The notes under the pieces are model-generated. The model saw only the letters and a program-made list of their open reading frames with translations, had not been told where the DNA came from and made no database searches. A DNA stretch of 64,000 bases from positions 62,001 to 126,000 of the forward strand of contig NZ_KL370882.1 in the NCBI RefSeq assembly GCF_000702265.1. The letters are read 5' to 3'. Positions 25,106-33,933 of the stretch are shown piece by piece. How positions within the stretch are numbered: position 1 is the stretch's first letter; every line of letters starts with the position of its first letter. This DNA is from Butyrivibrio sp. NC2002 (lineage in GTDB: Bacteria; Bacillota; Clostridia; Lachnospirales; Lachnospiraceae). The translations under genes and the position numbers were made by a program.

Positions 25106-25267
25106 GTTTTTCAAAACCTCTTGCTTATATATTTCATCCCACTCATCGTCTAGAACCCAATCATCATCTGGAGGAAGGTCTTCAATTCTAACAGCATTTT
25201 TGTGCAATAAATCTCTATTCTCCTTAATATAATCCTTAAAGTCTTGAACAGATTTAATTTTAGCCAT
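25094..25267 (-). CDS. Antitoxin-like small acidic protein (partner of the broken PemK toxin)
   Basis: The 57-residue protein has a perfect ribosome binding site (AGGAGG, 5 bp before ATG 25267). It is acidic with a basic start (MAKIKSVQDFKDYIKENRDL) and a D-rich middle (LPPDDDWVLDDEWDE). Its 3' end overlaps the remains of a PemK/MazF-like toxin frame. That order, antitoxin then toxin with overlapping ends, is standard for type II modules. No DNA-binding fold is evident. With the toxin broken, the antitoxin may persist as a neutral relic or counter related toxins elsewhere (inference). Confidence 0.65.
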   Translation of the reverse strand: MAKIKSVQDFKDYIKENRDLLHKNAVRIEDLPPDDDWVLDDEWDEIYKQEVLKNGKV

Positions 25268-25376
25268 GTCATCCTCCTTTCTGAACGCCTTATAAAGAAA
25301 AGGTTCATCTCCAGCAATGCAAAATAGATGAGCAGTTAAGTATTTTCCTTAATTTTTTAATAACTTACGTAAATAA

Positions 25377-25541
25377 CATACAAAAAAAGAAGCCTTTGCT
25401 TATAACAACCATTATTCTAAATACCAAAACCAGATCAATGAAACTTTTTCAGATGCTTTTGATATAGATGTGAGTGGTATTTTTTATAATTTAACTTACT
25501 ATACATTAACTACTAAAGATAACATGACTTACTCCTCCTAA
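25377..25541 (+). other. Open protein-like fragment without a start
   Basis: A plus-strand frame of 54 codons reads NNHYSKYQNQINETFSDAFD and further polar/aromatic residues up to TAA 25539-25541. It opens after a TAA with no start codon. It could be the 3' remnant of a surface-protein gene. I see nothing else in 25268-25559. Confidence 0.25.
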
Positions 25542-25559
25542 AAATGGCAGGTGCAGGTG

Positions 25560-26984
25560 TTACTTATACATATCATCAACTGTGATAAGAACAAGATTTG
25601 TCTTATCTATATCATTAAACCAGTCTGTAAATCCGCTAAGTGAAAAGAGCAGATATTTTGCAATGTTGTATTTTCCGGAAATAAGTCTTGCTCTTCTGAT
25701 CAAGGTTTCATATATCCCCTTATCGATCTTTTCATTCTTAAACTTACATTCACCGATAACTGCTGTCTTGTCTATTGTAGAAATGCCAACAACGTCTATA
25801 TCTGTTGCCTGCTGATACCACTTACCTTCCGCATCCTGAAGCTGCTCTACGCCCCACCAGGTTCCGGTCTCAGTTAGGAATGATCCAAATGCTCCCTGGA
25901 TTCCCTGCTCTAAAGTATAGTATCTACACATTTCTTCAAATACACTTCCCATGAATTCATGAAGTTTTGGCTTTACTGCCTTTTCATAGTAGGGATCTCC
26001 CTGCCCCATCTCTATTACGCTTATGGCCTTGGGGATAAACTCATACCAGAACTTAAACATATGATCCTTTAGTACATACTGGGTCTTTTTCTTATTCTTT
26101 TCCTCGGTGATGCACTTTTTCTTCTCTACAAGACCTACATCTATCAGCTTTTCAAGTGAATAGAGAACTGTCGGATCCTTTTCCTTTACTTTGGATGCAA
26201 TGATATTAAGGGCATTTTCTCCTGATGCTACCTGTTCTATAACGTTATTTACAAGAGTTACATCAGCAAATTCCTGGGTAAGAAGATTCTTTGTTTCATC
26301 AAAAAGATATCCGTTTGTATTAAAGAATAGACGCTTGATATTATCATCAAGGCTCTTTTTAGGATCAAAGAGTGACAGATACTTTGCAACTCCTCCTGTT
26401 ACGCCGTAGCATATAGCCTTATCTTCCGGTGAGTAATCCGGAACAAATAGCGCTGAATCTCTGTAATTAAATGCTTCAAGCTTAATCTGAGCGTCTCTCC
26501 TTCCAAAGACAGGGCTTTTTTCACTAAGTACCTTTTTCTCCATAAAGCTAAGAGCCGATCCGCAAAGTATCAGCATAAGATTCTTATCAGGCCATTTTGT
26601 ATCAATATACTTCTGAAGGATTGATAAGAGTGCTTCATCCTTCTCAGCCCAGTATGGAAGCTCATCTATCACAAGTATGATCTTTTCATCAGATTCACTT
26701 AGCTTTTTTGTAAGAATATCAAGTACGCTCTCAATTGATGGAAAGGTTGCATCACTATATTCAGGATCAAGAACGTCCAAAACCTGTTTTGAAAAAAGCT
26801 CTAAGTTCCTTTCTGCTCCAACCTTTGTTGCAGTGTAGAATATGGCTTTCTTATCTTTTATGAACTCTGTGATAAGGTATGATTTTCCTACTCTTCGTCT
26901 GCCATATATAATGGTCATTCCAAAGCCCGCTTTGGAATATACTTCATTTAGCGATTTTAATTCTCTCTCTCTTCCAATGAACAT
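25560..26984 (-). CDS. AAA-type ATPase with DUF234 C-terminal domain
   Basis: This 474-residue protein begins with MFIGRERELKSLNEVY, followed by the Walker A motif GRRRVGKS and a Walker B-like ILVIDELPYW. A winged-helix part comes next and then the C-terminal DUF234 domain with a PD-(D/E)XK-like core (DVVGIS...AVIGECKFKNEKID). Such archaeal-type ATPases are common in Clostridia and Bacteroidetes; a DNA-related or defence role has been proposed, not shown. AAGGAG lies 6 bp before ATG 26984. It stands alone between the decayed toxin locus and an acetyltransferase gene pair. Confidence 0.85.
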   Translation of the reverse strand: MFIGRERELKSLNEVYSKAGFGMTIIYGRRRVGKSYLITEFIKDKKAIFYTATKVGAERNLELFSKQVLDVLDPEYSDATFPSIESVLDILTKKLSESDEKIILVIDELPYWAEKDEALLSILQKYIDTKWPDKNLMLILCGSALSFMEKKVLSEKSPVFGRRDAQIKLEAFNYRDSALFVPDYSPEDKAICYGVTGGVAKYLSLFDPKKSLDDNIKRLFFNTNGYLFDETKNLLTQEFADVTLVNNVIEQVASGENALNIIASKVKEKDPTVLYSLEKLIDVGLVEKKKCITEEKNKKKTQYVLKDHMFKFWYEFIPKAISVIEMGQGDPYYEKAVKPKLHEFMGSVFEEMCRYYTLEQGIQGAFGSFLTETGTWWGVEQLQDAEGKWYQQATDIDVVGISTIDKTAVIGECKFKNEKIDKGIYETLIRRARLISGKYNIAKYLLFSLSGFTDWFNDIDKTNLVLITVDDMYK

Positions 26985-27075
26985 ATGGCTCTCCTTAATT
27001 CAAATCATTTTTATTCAAATACTTTTTAATAAAATCTCTTTGAATTAATATAACATGCCGACACTTATATTTCAA

Positions 27076-27312
27076 TCAGGCTTTTATAGTTTTTGCATAA
27101 GGAGAATTGTCAAAATATCCCATCATCAGCGGAAACCACATCTCGTTGCCTTTATCATCCGACCTTTCTTTCCTTATTATGTCGATATTAGATGAAATGT
27201 CGTCGCTCTGAGGATACATTATTCTGTACTCTTTTCCGGAAAGCGCATCTCTTACATCCTTATAAAAATCGACAATCTGTTGATCACTTGCTTTTAGGAA
27301 CAAGATCATCAA
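27076..27312 (-). CDS. Unknown 78-residue protein coupled to an acetyltransferase
   Basis: The start overlaps the stop of the GNAT gene (ATGA), which supports translation. The product reads MMILFLKASDQQIVDFYKDV and continues as a mixed alpha/beta sequence. No family is recognised. Its role is probably linked to the acetyltransferase (inference). Confidence 0.5.
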   Translation of the reverse strand: MMILFLKASDQQIVDFYKDVRDALSGKEYRIMYPQSDDISSNIDIIRKERSDDKGNEMWFPLMMGYFDNSPYAKTIKA

Positions 27313-27851
27313 AACCTGGAGATCAGATTCACTGAATCAGGCAGATCCTCCTCTATAAATCCGGAGTCGACAAACCCGCACTTTTCATAGACTCGAAGTG
27401 CAGGCGCATCTTCCTTGTCCACACACACCTCTACATGATCATAGTGATGCTCCTTCTTCAGCTCATCCAAAATAAGCATAAGTGCCCGGGTTCCGTAGCC
27501 TTTTCCCTGATATCTTTTATCAATCATGAACTGCTGCAAATCATACCCAAGAGGTTCATCCGTAAACTCCCGGACAAGAGCCACACCTATAACCTTGTCA
27601 GAATTCACTTTGTCATTCTCACTTCCAAGCGAATTATCACTTTCAAGACTATCCGACTCTCCAGACTTTTCTTCTAAAACAACAACATAAACCTTTGCAT
27701 TGCAATCCCGGTAAACATACCCTCTCGCAAGAATACCGATAGGAGGCGCAAGAAATCTCTTCTGCTCATCATTGACAGTCAGGGATGCCACCTCTATCCA
27801 GTTCTCTTCAGTAACACTTGTAAGCCTTATCTTTGCTTCATTCATATTCAT
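27309..27851 (-). CDS. GNAT-family N-acetyltransferase
   Basis: The 180-residue protein has a GNAT core: VIGVALVREF, then DLQQFMIDKRYQGKGYGTRA (acetyl-CoA-binding Q-x-K-G-Y-G) and VEVCVDKEDAPALRVYEKCG. The pattern, with E-x-W-x-E-V near the start and the conserved QFMID, is like the SpeG/BltD spermidine acetyltransferase group; the substrate is not certain. ATG 27851 is chosen because GGAG lies 9 bp upstream; the upstream in-frame ATG 27866 overlaps that site. A Ser/Asp-rich insertion sits near residue 80. The gene is followed by an overlapping small gene. Confidence 0.85.
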   Translation of the reverse strand: MNMNEAKIRLTSVTEENWIEVASLTVNDEQKRFLAPPIGILARGYVYRDCNAKVYVVVLEEKSGESDSLESDNSLGSENDKVNSDKVIGVALVREFTDEPLGYDLQQFMIDKRYQGKGYGTRALMLILDELKKEHHYDHVEVCVDKEDAPALRVYEKCGFVDSGFIEEDLPDSVNLISRF

Positions 27852-27974
27852 GTTTATTATCTCCATTCTTTATTCTTGTTTTTCTAAGCGCCTGGCAAAA
27901 ATCTGTATTCACTTCATTTTCGCTGACACCTACCAATAATTGTATGGAGACCTGGGTTGTGGATAAAAAAGAAA

Positions 27975-27998
27975 AACCGTGACTAATAAGCCACGGTT
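27975..27998 (-). terminator. Rho-independent terminator after the 21-residue ORF
   Basis: AACCGTG (27975-27981) pairs with CACGGTT (27992-27998). On the minus strand the stem is followed by TTTCTTTTTT, a strong T-run. It ends a short transcript that starts near 28127. Confidence 0.75.
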
Positions 27999-28024
27999 AA
28001 AAGACTGCTTTTTAAAATCCAAAA

Positions 28025-28090
28025 TCAGAAAGCACAAACCGAGGTCATCATACTGTATTCATTTGCATTTCTCTTTGTCATTATGAACAT
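28025..28090 (-). CDS. Possible 21-residue peptide gene with its own promoter and terminator
   Basis: ATG 28090 has GAGG 8 bp upstream and encodes MFIMTKRNANEYSMMTSVCA plus F. A near-consensus promoter (28161-28133) lies about 40 bp before it and a strong terminator (27998-27965) follows 27 bp after it. The unit is about 150 nt long and could equally be a small RNA or a regulatory leader. No family is recognised. Confidence 0.4.
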   Translation of the reverse strand: MFIMTKRNANEYSMMTSVCAF

Positions 28091-28132
28091 ACTGATTACC
28101 TCGCTTTCTTTTAGATTTGTAAGACAAAATTA

Positions 28133-28161
28133 AAGTTATCAAATTTCCGATAATAAGTCAA
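28133..28161 (-). promoter_or_regulatory. Promoter of the small transcript
   Basis: On the minus strand TTGACT (28161-28156) and TAACTT (28138-28133) are separated by exactly 17 bp. Two TTGATATAAT repeats lie just upstream, near 28170-28200. Confidence 0.6.
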
Positions 28162-28395
28162 CTCTGAAAATTTTAATTATATCAAATTATATCAATAAAA
28201 GAAAAGATTTTATTTCTTTAGCGAATGAAATAACACGCCAGAGTAAGATACAGGTTTTGTCTTTATATGCTAGATTATTTAATCAGTCCGCCACCCTTTA
28301 CAGAAACAAAAGGAAGCGCTCTGTTGCTGCCGACGGTGAAAAACTAAAGAACAATCTGGTGTCTTTCCTTCCCTTTAGGATATGACTTTTAAGGT

Positions 28396-28572
28396 TTAAT
28401 CTTCATCTTTCAATTTGGTTTTATCAAGGATTTCGGTATCATCATCAGATGATAGGATGAGTGTCACGTATGACTTGTACCTTTCCTTGAACATGCGGAT
28501 CTGGGTGGTGAGGATCTCCTTGTCTTTTTCTCCATATCTTACAAATATATTCTTATAGCTGTTATCGCTCAT
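28396..28572 (-). CDS. Unknown 58-residue protein
   Basis: ATG 28572 has GAGGGGA about 5 bp upstream. The product (MSDNSYKNIFVRYGEKDKEI at the start, acidic tail) is soluble and charged. It follows the DUF1284 gene by 28 bp on the same strand and is probably cotranscribed with it. No family is recognised. Confidence 0.5.
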   Translation of the reverse strand: MSDNSYKNIFVRYGEKDKEILTTQIRMFKERYKSYVTLILSSDDDTEILDKTKLKDED

Positions 28573-28599
28573 GTTTCCCCTCATGGATTTTTACTTCTC

Positions 28600-29025
28600 T
28601 TATTTTCTTAGCAGGTATTTGCCTGTAAGTATGTTTTTCTCACAGGCACTCATGTGATACCATTCGCAGATGCCGCAGATTTCTTTCATTTTTTCATGGG
28701 TCATCTTTTCATGAACTTTTGTTATGAGGTCCTGGTAGTCATAGATCTTCTCTTCAAGGTCAAGAAGGGATACTACACCTTTATCAAATATGAGGACTTT
28801 TTCATCATCAGCGCATATTCCTTCGCCTCTTTTTCTTGGACAGAATCTGCATATATCGTCCGTAGAAAATACTATCTGAACTTTGAGAGCTGGATCTTTC
28901 CTCATTCTGTCTGTTATCATTGTCATGTTGAGGACAAATTTTTCATCGTAGCCTTTTCCGCTGTAGCCCTGCGTACACAGAAGGTGGTGCGGGCGTAGTC
29001 TTATGATTTTATCGTCATTTGCCAT
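28600..29025 (-). CDS. DUF1284-family protein
   Basis: The 141-residue protein has the family's opening IRLRPHHLLCTQGYSGKGY and a set of cysteines (DDICRFCP, GICADD, ICGICEWY, ACEKN) that could hold an iron-sulfur cluster. The function of DUF1284 proteins is unknown. The ribosome binding site is weak (GAAGATG). It is followed by a small gene and preceded by a flavin-binding-type gene about 65 bp away, all on one strand. Confidence 0.85.
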   Translation of the reverse strand: MANDDKIIRLRPHHLLCTQGYSGKGYDEKFVLNMTMITDRMRKDPALKVQIVFSTDDICRFCPRKRGEGICADDEKVLIFDKGVVSLLDLEEKIYDYQDLITKVHEKMTHEKMKEICGICEWYHMSACEKNILTGKYLLRK

Positions 29026-29089
29026 TTATGATTCATCTTCTTTCTTGAGTTTTATTACTGAGTCATTTCTTTAAGGATTTCTTCCTTTT

Positions 29090-29596
29090 TCACTCCATAT
29101 GCTGTCTACTGGAGAACCCCTCTTTCTTTAAATCAGAATCAAGATAATCAAAGCTCTCCGGGACAATCTTTATCAGGTTCATAGGCTGCGGAAGTTTTTT
29201 CATTGCTTCAAGCGGAATCTTCTTAAGCTCCATTATTTTAATGTACTCATCACTGAATGGCTCTACCATCGTAGCGGTTCCCATTGTCTGCAGGCTCTTT
29301 AACTGATGAAATCCTCCATATGGTTCATAGATAGCAAATGCTACACGCTTATTGTCTTTAAGTGCCTTGAATTTCAAGCCGCCCTCTGAAAAGAGGTAAA
29401 ACCACTCATCAACATAGTTGTATTCTATTGGTGTACATCTGACAAAATCACCTGATGCCGTGGCTAGAGCACCTGTATTATGCGCCTTTATGAATTCATT
29501 TATCTTTGCCTTTAGATCGGCTTTTTCCATATGAACAGAATCCTTATCCTTATTTATCCATACGGCTGCCGCCTGATCATAGTCCATTTCCCACAT
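29090..29596 (-). CDS. Pyridoxamine 5'-phosphate oxidase-like (split-barrel flavin) protein
   Basis: This 168-residue protein has the split-barrel pattern of the family: FIKAHNTGALATASGDFVRC, then YNYVDEWFYLFSEGGLKFKA and VAFAIYEPYGGF. Such proteins bind FMN or F420 and reduce small molecules; true pyridoxamine phosphate oxidase activity is unlikely at this length. AGGAGG precedes ATG 29596. It lies 12 bp after the membrane protein gene at 29609-30160 and probably shares its transcript. Confidence 0.8.
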   Translation of the reverse strand: MWEMDYDQAAAVWINKDKDSVHMEKADLKAKINEFIKAHNTGALATASGDFVRCTPIEYNYVDEWFYLFSEGGLKFKALKDNKRVAFAIYEPYGGFHQLKSLQTMGTATMVEPFSDEYIKIMELKKIPLEAMKKLPQPMNLIKIVPESFDYLDSDLKKEGFSSRQHME

Positions 29597-29608
29597 TTTA
29601 AAGTCCTC

Positions 29609-30160
29609 CTACCTTACTAAAAATACAAATATACCCATTGTTATCGCTTCCGTAATAAGCGGTACCATGCCAAAGATGTATCCTGTCATTGGCTTAACCC
29701 TGTAATACTGCAAATAGAAAAACAGACTGGATATTGCTGCTATCAAAATAATTGTAAGAAAGATTACAGCCTTATCTATCGTAACAGTTTCCCAGGCAAA
29801 TGCCCTGTTTATGGAAGCTACTTCAATCATCGACCATCCTATTATCAAAAAGAGTTCTGTCGTCACCTGTCTGTGAAGCAGCACTCTGGTCCCATAAAGC
29901 AGGATTATGTATGTCAAAATGCCAACGGCAATAATAATTATCCCTGATGTAAAGCCCTTTTCTGTTGGTATCTTAACAATCCCCAGCATATTTATGAACA
30001 GACCGGAAAGACCAAAGCCCGCTGTAATAAGCAGTAAAATCCCATCCAGTCCGGATGTATGGTTATTACCATGATCAGGATGAAATGCTACTCCCCACCA
30101 GATCAGATAAAAAATGCAGCATACAATCAAAAGTGCTTGTCCCAACTTAATCTGAGTCAT
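29609..30160 (-). CDS. Six-span membrane protein of unknown function
   Basis: The 183-residue protein has about six membrane segments and a loop with HPDHGNNHTSG after the first. The start is supported by GAGGG before ATG 30160. No family is recognised with confidence. It is the first gene of a probable two-gene operon with the split-barrel flavin protein. Confidence 0.6.
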   Translation of the reverse strand: MTQIKLGQALLIVCCIFYLIWWGVAFHPDHGNNHTSGLDGILLLITAGFGLSGLFINMLGIVKIPTEKGFTSGIIIIAVGILTYIILLYGTRVLLHRQVTTELFLIIGWSMIEVASINRAFAWETVTIDKAVIFLTIILIAAISSLFFYLQYYRVKPMTGYIFGMVPLITEAITMGIFVFLVR

Positions 30161-30186
30161 ATGAATCCCTCACCAATATACTCTCC

Positions 30187-30270
30187 TTACAGATTTTCAT
30201 AAAAAGACACTGCCTCAGCTATTTCATCCTCAGTAGGATGTCCTTTCCTCCAATTATACAGAAAAAGGGC
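30187..30270 (-). pseudogene. Short C-terminal coding remnant
   Basis: A minus-strand frame encodes LFLYNWRKGHPTEDEIAEAV followed by SFYENL and a stop at 30187. There is no start codon or ribosome binding site within reach. It resembles the end of a larger gene that has been lost. Confidence 0.3.
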
Positions 30271-30388
30271 TCTGATTGCCTATATTAATCAATCAGAAGG
30301 TAACATTTAATATACAACATAATCTATAAACTTTCTGTAAACAAAAAGCACATGTTTTTTGTTTGTTTTTTGTTTATAAAGCTTTTTG

Positions 30389-30417
30389 TTGAGTCACAGC
30401 GCGATCCAAGTTACAAT
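30389..30417 (+). promoter_or_regulatory. Promoter of the c-di-GMP operon
   Basis: TTGAGT (30389-30394) and TACAAT (30412-30417) are separated by exactly 17 bp. Transcription would begin near 30424, about 85 bp before the EAL gene. An AT-rich inverted repeat (AAACAAAAA 30339-30347 with TTTTTGTTT 30356-30364) lies upstream. Confidence 0.7.
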
Positions 30418-30507
30418 TAAAATAGAGCGGTATTTCAACAATAATGATTGCGGGTGTATTATCATCACAGATTCAGTCCCATTGCCCTGCACACAGGAGA
30501 CAATGAT

Positions 30508-32439
30508 ATGTTCAATTGGATCAGCCCTTTTAACTACGACTTTGCCATAGCGTCAATACCTATACAGATAATACTTCTATTATTCTATGGCTTTAGAAGA
30601 AATCTTCCTATAAGGCAGAGCGTTTTTTTCTGGATTGCCATGAGTTCAAACCTCATCATGACAATTTCTGATATCATTTCCTGCGAAATGAATGAAGTGT
30701 GGATGATTTTCCCTCTGTGGGTAATGTATGCAATCAATCATGCATATTTCCTTGGTTTTATCATCAGAGGATGGTCTCTTTTTATGTATACAGCAGAGTC
30801 TACCCATCGTTATAGAAAATCCGATCATATCTTTAAGATTATCGCCAGCCTGCCTGCATTTATTTCCGTTATTCTTATCCTTTCAACTCCATGGACATCT
30901 GCTATTTACACCATTGCTGATGATGGATATCACAACTGCTCTCTTTATAAAACAATCTATTTCAGCACCTATTTTTATATCATCGCATCACTGTTTCTTG
31001 TTATCAAATTCTGGAAACAGCTTTCAAGGCGCATGAAAGCAGGACTTCTTTCTTTTAACCTGCTCCTGTTATTCGGAATAATCATAAGAAAGCAGTTCTA
31101 TCACATGCTTGTCACAAGTTATTTCAGTATCCTTACTATATTGATCATCTTCCTTACATCTGAAAACCCCGATCTATATAGGGACAATCGTACATCATTA
31201 TTAAATAAGAACGCACTTAACAGGATCGGTAAAGAATTATGGGAAAGAAAGATCCCGTTCAGTCTCATTACAATATCCATCAACAACTATGAGGCTTCCA
31301 AGGTTGTCTACGGAGTCAATCAAATTAATGATGAACTGAAGATCATTGCAGAGTGGCTCGTACAAAATTACCGTAATAATTACCTGTTTTATATAAGAAA
31401 CGGCGTATTCATTGTCCTGATAAAAGGTCATCTGGAAAAAGACCCGTCTTTGGTAATAAACGAATGGATAGAAAAATACGAACTCCTTAGAAAAAACTGC
31501 GACGACATCGTTCCTATTCAGGCTTCAATGATGTTCCTATCTGAGTCTCTGATCAGCGAACATGCTCTGCTGGTGTCTGACCTGGCAAGATACGCCATAA
31601 ATAGTTCATTTGAGGAAAACCGCAAAGGTAACTACTGCTTCTCGGACAAAATGGTAGAAGGCGTCAAAAAACACAAAACAATAGAAAAAGCAATCAAACT
31701 TGCCATGTCAGAGAAGAGGTTTGAAGTATATTTTCAGCCCATCTATTCTAATGCAGACGGAAAAGTCATGGGTGCAGAAGCTCTTGCGAGGCTTAATGAT
31801 CCTGAAATCGGCTTCATTTCTCCTCTTGATTTCATTCAGATTGCTGAAAAAAATGGTGATATCATAGAAATAGGCAAACAGATCTTTGAAAAAGTCTGCA
31901 TGTTTCTCGAAAACGTGGATGTCAAAAAACTTGGCATTGAGTTCATAAATGTCAACCTGTCTCCGATACAATGCATGAGCATCAACCTTCCTGGTGACTT
32001 GGCAGAAATAGCTAAAAAATATAACGTTCCAATGGATATGTTCGACTTTGAGATAACAGAGTCACTTATAGATGACTATGACATGATACAGGTTACAATT
32101 GCCGGATTAAGAGCCATGGGTGCAGAACTGTCTCTTGATGACTTCGGAACAGGTGCAGCTAATCTTACAAGCCTTATAAATCTGCCAATTCACGTGGTAA
32201 AAGTTGATATGTCCTTTGTAAGGTCATATTTCGCAGGAAAAGCAGGTTTCTTACCTGATCTGATAAGCCTTTTCAAACACTCAAAGATGGAGATTGTTGT
32301 AGAAGGAATAGAAACTTTGGAAATGAAAGACAAAATGGCAGAACTGGGCTGTGACTATGAGCAGGGATATTATTTCTCAAAACCAATACCACCTGCTGAA
32401 TTTATCGCTTATATGGAGGCACAGGTAGGGCAGATATGA
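30508..32439 (+). CDS. Membrane c-di-GMP phosphodiesterase (degenerate GGDEF plus EAL)
   Basis: The 643-residue protein has an N-terminal membrane domain of about seven segments (12-220), a degenerate GGDEF domain (signature replaced by RNGVF in FYIRNGVFIVLIKG) and a full EAL domain (about 385-640). The EAL motifs are intact: GAEALARL, INVNLSP, FEITESL, LDDFGTGAANL, VKVDMSF, VEGIET and EQGYYFSKP. It should hydrolyse c-di-GMP, and the inactive GGDEF part may bind GTP to regulate it. AGGAG lies 7 bp before ATG 30508. It overlaps the next GGDEF gene by 4 bp. Confidence 0.9.
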   Translation: MFNWISPFNYDFAIASIPIQIILLLFYGFRRNLPIRQSVFFWIAMSSNLIMTISDIISCEMNEVWMIFPLWVMYAINHAYFLGFIIRGWSLFMYTAESTHRYRKSDHIFKIIASLPAFISVILILSTPWTSAIYTIADDGYHNCSLYKTIYFSTYFYIIASLFLVIKFWKQLSRRMKAGLLSFNLLLLFGIIIRKQFYHMLVTSYFSILTILIIFLTSENPDLYRDNRTSLLNKNALNRIGKELWERKIPFSLITISINNYEASKVVYGVNQINDELKIIAEWLVQNYRNNYLFYIRNGVFIVLIKGHLEKDPSLVINEWIEKYELLRKNCDDIVPIQASMMFLSESLISEHALLVSDLARYAINSSFEENRKGNYCFSDKMVEGVKKHKTIEKAIKLAMSEKRFEVYFQPIYSNADGKVMGAEALARLNDPEIGFISPLDFIQIAEKNGDIIEIGKQIFEKVCMFLENVDVKKLGIEFINVNLSPIQCMSINLPGDLAEIAKKYNVPMDMFDFEITESLIDDYDMIQVTIAGLRAMGAELSLDDFGTGAANLTSLINLPIHVVKVDMSFVRSYFAGKAGFLPDLISLFKHSKMEIVVEGIETLEMKDKMAELGCDYEQGYYFSKPIPPAEFIAYMEAQVGQI

Positions 32440-33860
32440 TCAATAAAAAAATGAAAAATCCCTTACAAAAATCACTTATCCGCATCAGTGTAATCATTGT
32501 TATATTCATATCTATTTCCGTGGGCACTTTGTGCTTTGATATTTACAGGAGGGATATGATAAACAGATATCAGAACTACGCCGGTGATACCATCAACTTT
32601 CTGAGCAGCTGCATAGATGTTGATGACCTTGAACAGTGCATGCGCACCGGTGTCAAATCCGATAAGTACAATGAGCTTCAGACTCTGGCCAATGATCTCA
32701 AGGAAACCCATGACCTGTTTTTTATATATATTATTAAGCCGTTAAGGGCAGATCCTCCGGACAACATGATGGATGTCCTTGCTGCATATACTTTATATGA
32801 AAAGACATATGAAGCAGATGAACTTACCGATCTCGGAAACTATACCGGAGATGCTTATCCAAGGGATGTCGCCCTTGAGTACCTTAAGCGCATGGACACG
32901 GATACAACTGTCACTTACTTTAGAAATGATACTGACTTTGGGAAGATATATACCGCAATCCGTCCTCTGATAAATTCAAAAGGGGAGCCCATTGCTGTAA
33001 TCTGTGGGGATATCCTTATTGATAACATTTATAAAGCAGCCTATACATATGCACTTGCGACATTCATAGTTGCACTTATAGCTGGTCTGCTTCTTGTTTT
33101 AGCTCTCAACAGATGGTATAACAAGCGGATAGTCATGCCTATACGGAACCTTGAAAATGCAACCGGCATAATTGAAGACAAGTGTCGAAGGCGTGCTCCT
33201 GTATCAGAACTAGTTATGGACGAAATTGACATACATACTCATGATGAGATCGAATCCCTGTCTGGCTCCATCATTTCTATGGTGGAGGACATCAGAACTT
33301 ATGCCTCTGATCTGATCGACAAAGATAAAAAAATAAGCGACATGCAGGATAAGAACTCCCAGCTGGAAGCCCTTGCAAACCGTGATTCTCTGACCGGAAT
33401 ACGAAATAAGACCGCATACGACAATGAGATCAAGAGCCTTGAATGGAATCTTATGCTTGGAAAAACTGAATTTGGAATCGGAGTCGTTGATCTTAATTAC
33501 CTAAAAATCATCAATGATACTTATGGTCACGAAAAAGGTAATGAAGCCATCAAGAACATTTGTCATATAGTCTGCGTTATATTTGCCCACTCTTCTGTCT
33601 TCAGAGTGGGAGGTGACGAATTTGCCATAATCCTAAAGGGTCAGGACCTTGAAAATATTGATTTTCTAATAGATAAGTTCAACCAAGAGCTCTCAGACCT
33701 GTCAAACAACAAAGATCTATCTCCCTGGGAAGCTGTGTCAGCTGCGATTGGTTATGCCACATATGACAGTGATAAAGACGCCGGTGCAATAAACGTCTTT
33801 AAGCGTGCAGATAGCAACATGTATGAAAACAAGAAGAAAATGCATGCTGAAAGAACGTAA
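32436..33860 (+). CDS. Membrane diguanylate cyclase (GGDEF)
   Basis: This 474-residue protein has a membrane segment at about 13-33, an outer sensor region (about 35-195), a second segment (about 198-218), a HAMP-like linker with coiled coil (220-310) and a GGDEF domain with the intact signature RVGGDEFAII. It makes c-di-GMP from two GTP. The RxxD feedback site normally five residues before GGDEF is not present, so product inhibition may be weak. The start overlaps the EAL gene stop (ATGA), so a synthase and a hydrolase are made together. Confidence 0.9.
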   Translation: MINKKMKNPLQKSLIRISVIIVIFISISVGTLCFDIYRRDMINRYQNYAGDTINFLSSCIDVDDLEQCMRTGVKSDKYNELQTLANDLKETHDLFFIYIIKPLRADPPDNMMDVLAAYTLYEKTYEADELTDLGNYTGDAYPRDVALEYLKRMDTDTTVTYFRNDTDFGKIYTAIRPLINSKGEPIAVICGDILIDNIYKAAYTYALATFIVALIAGLLLVLALNRWYNKRIVMPIRNLENATGIIEDKCRRRAPVSELVMDEIDIHTHDEIESLSGSIISMVEDIRTYASDLIDKDKKISDMQDKNSQLEALANRDSLTGIRNKTAYDNEIKSLEWNLMLGKTEFGIGVVDLNYLKIINDTYGHEKGNEAIKNICHIVCVIFAHSSVFRVGGDEFAIILKGQDLENIDFLIDKFNQELSDLSNNKDLSPWEAVSAAIGYATYDSDKDAGAINVFKRADSNMYENKKKMHAERT

Positions 33861-33933
33861 GAAATATCGGTCAGGCTTTTTCATTCACTCTTTTTTTGTA
33901 GATTTTATCCCGTTTTAATGTTAAGCTAAACAT

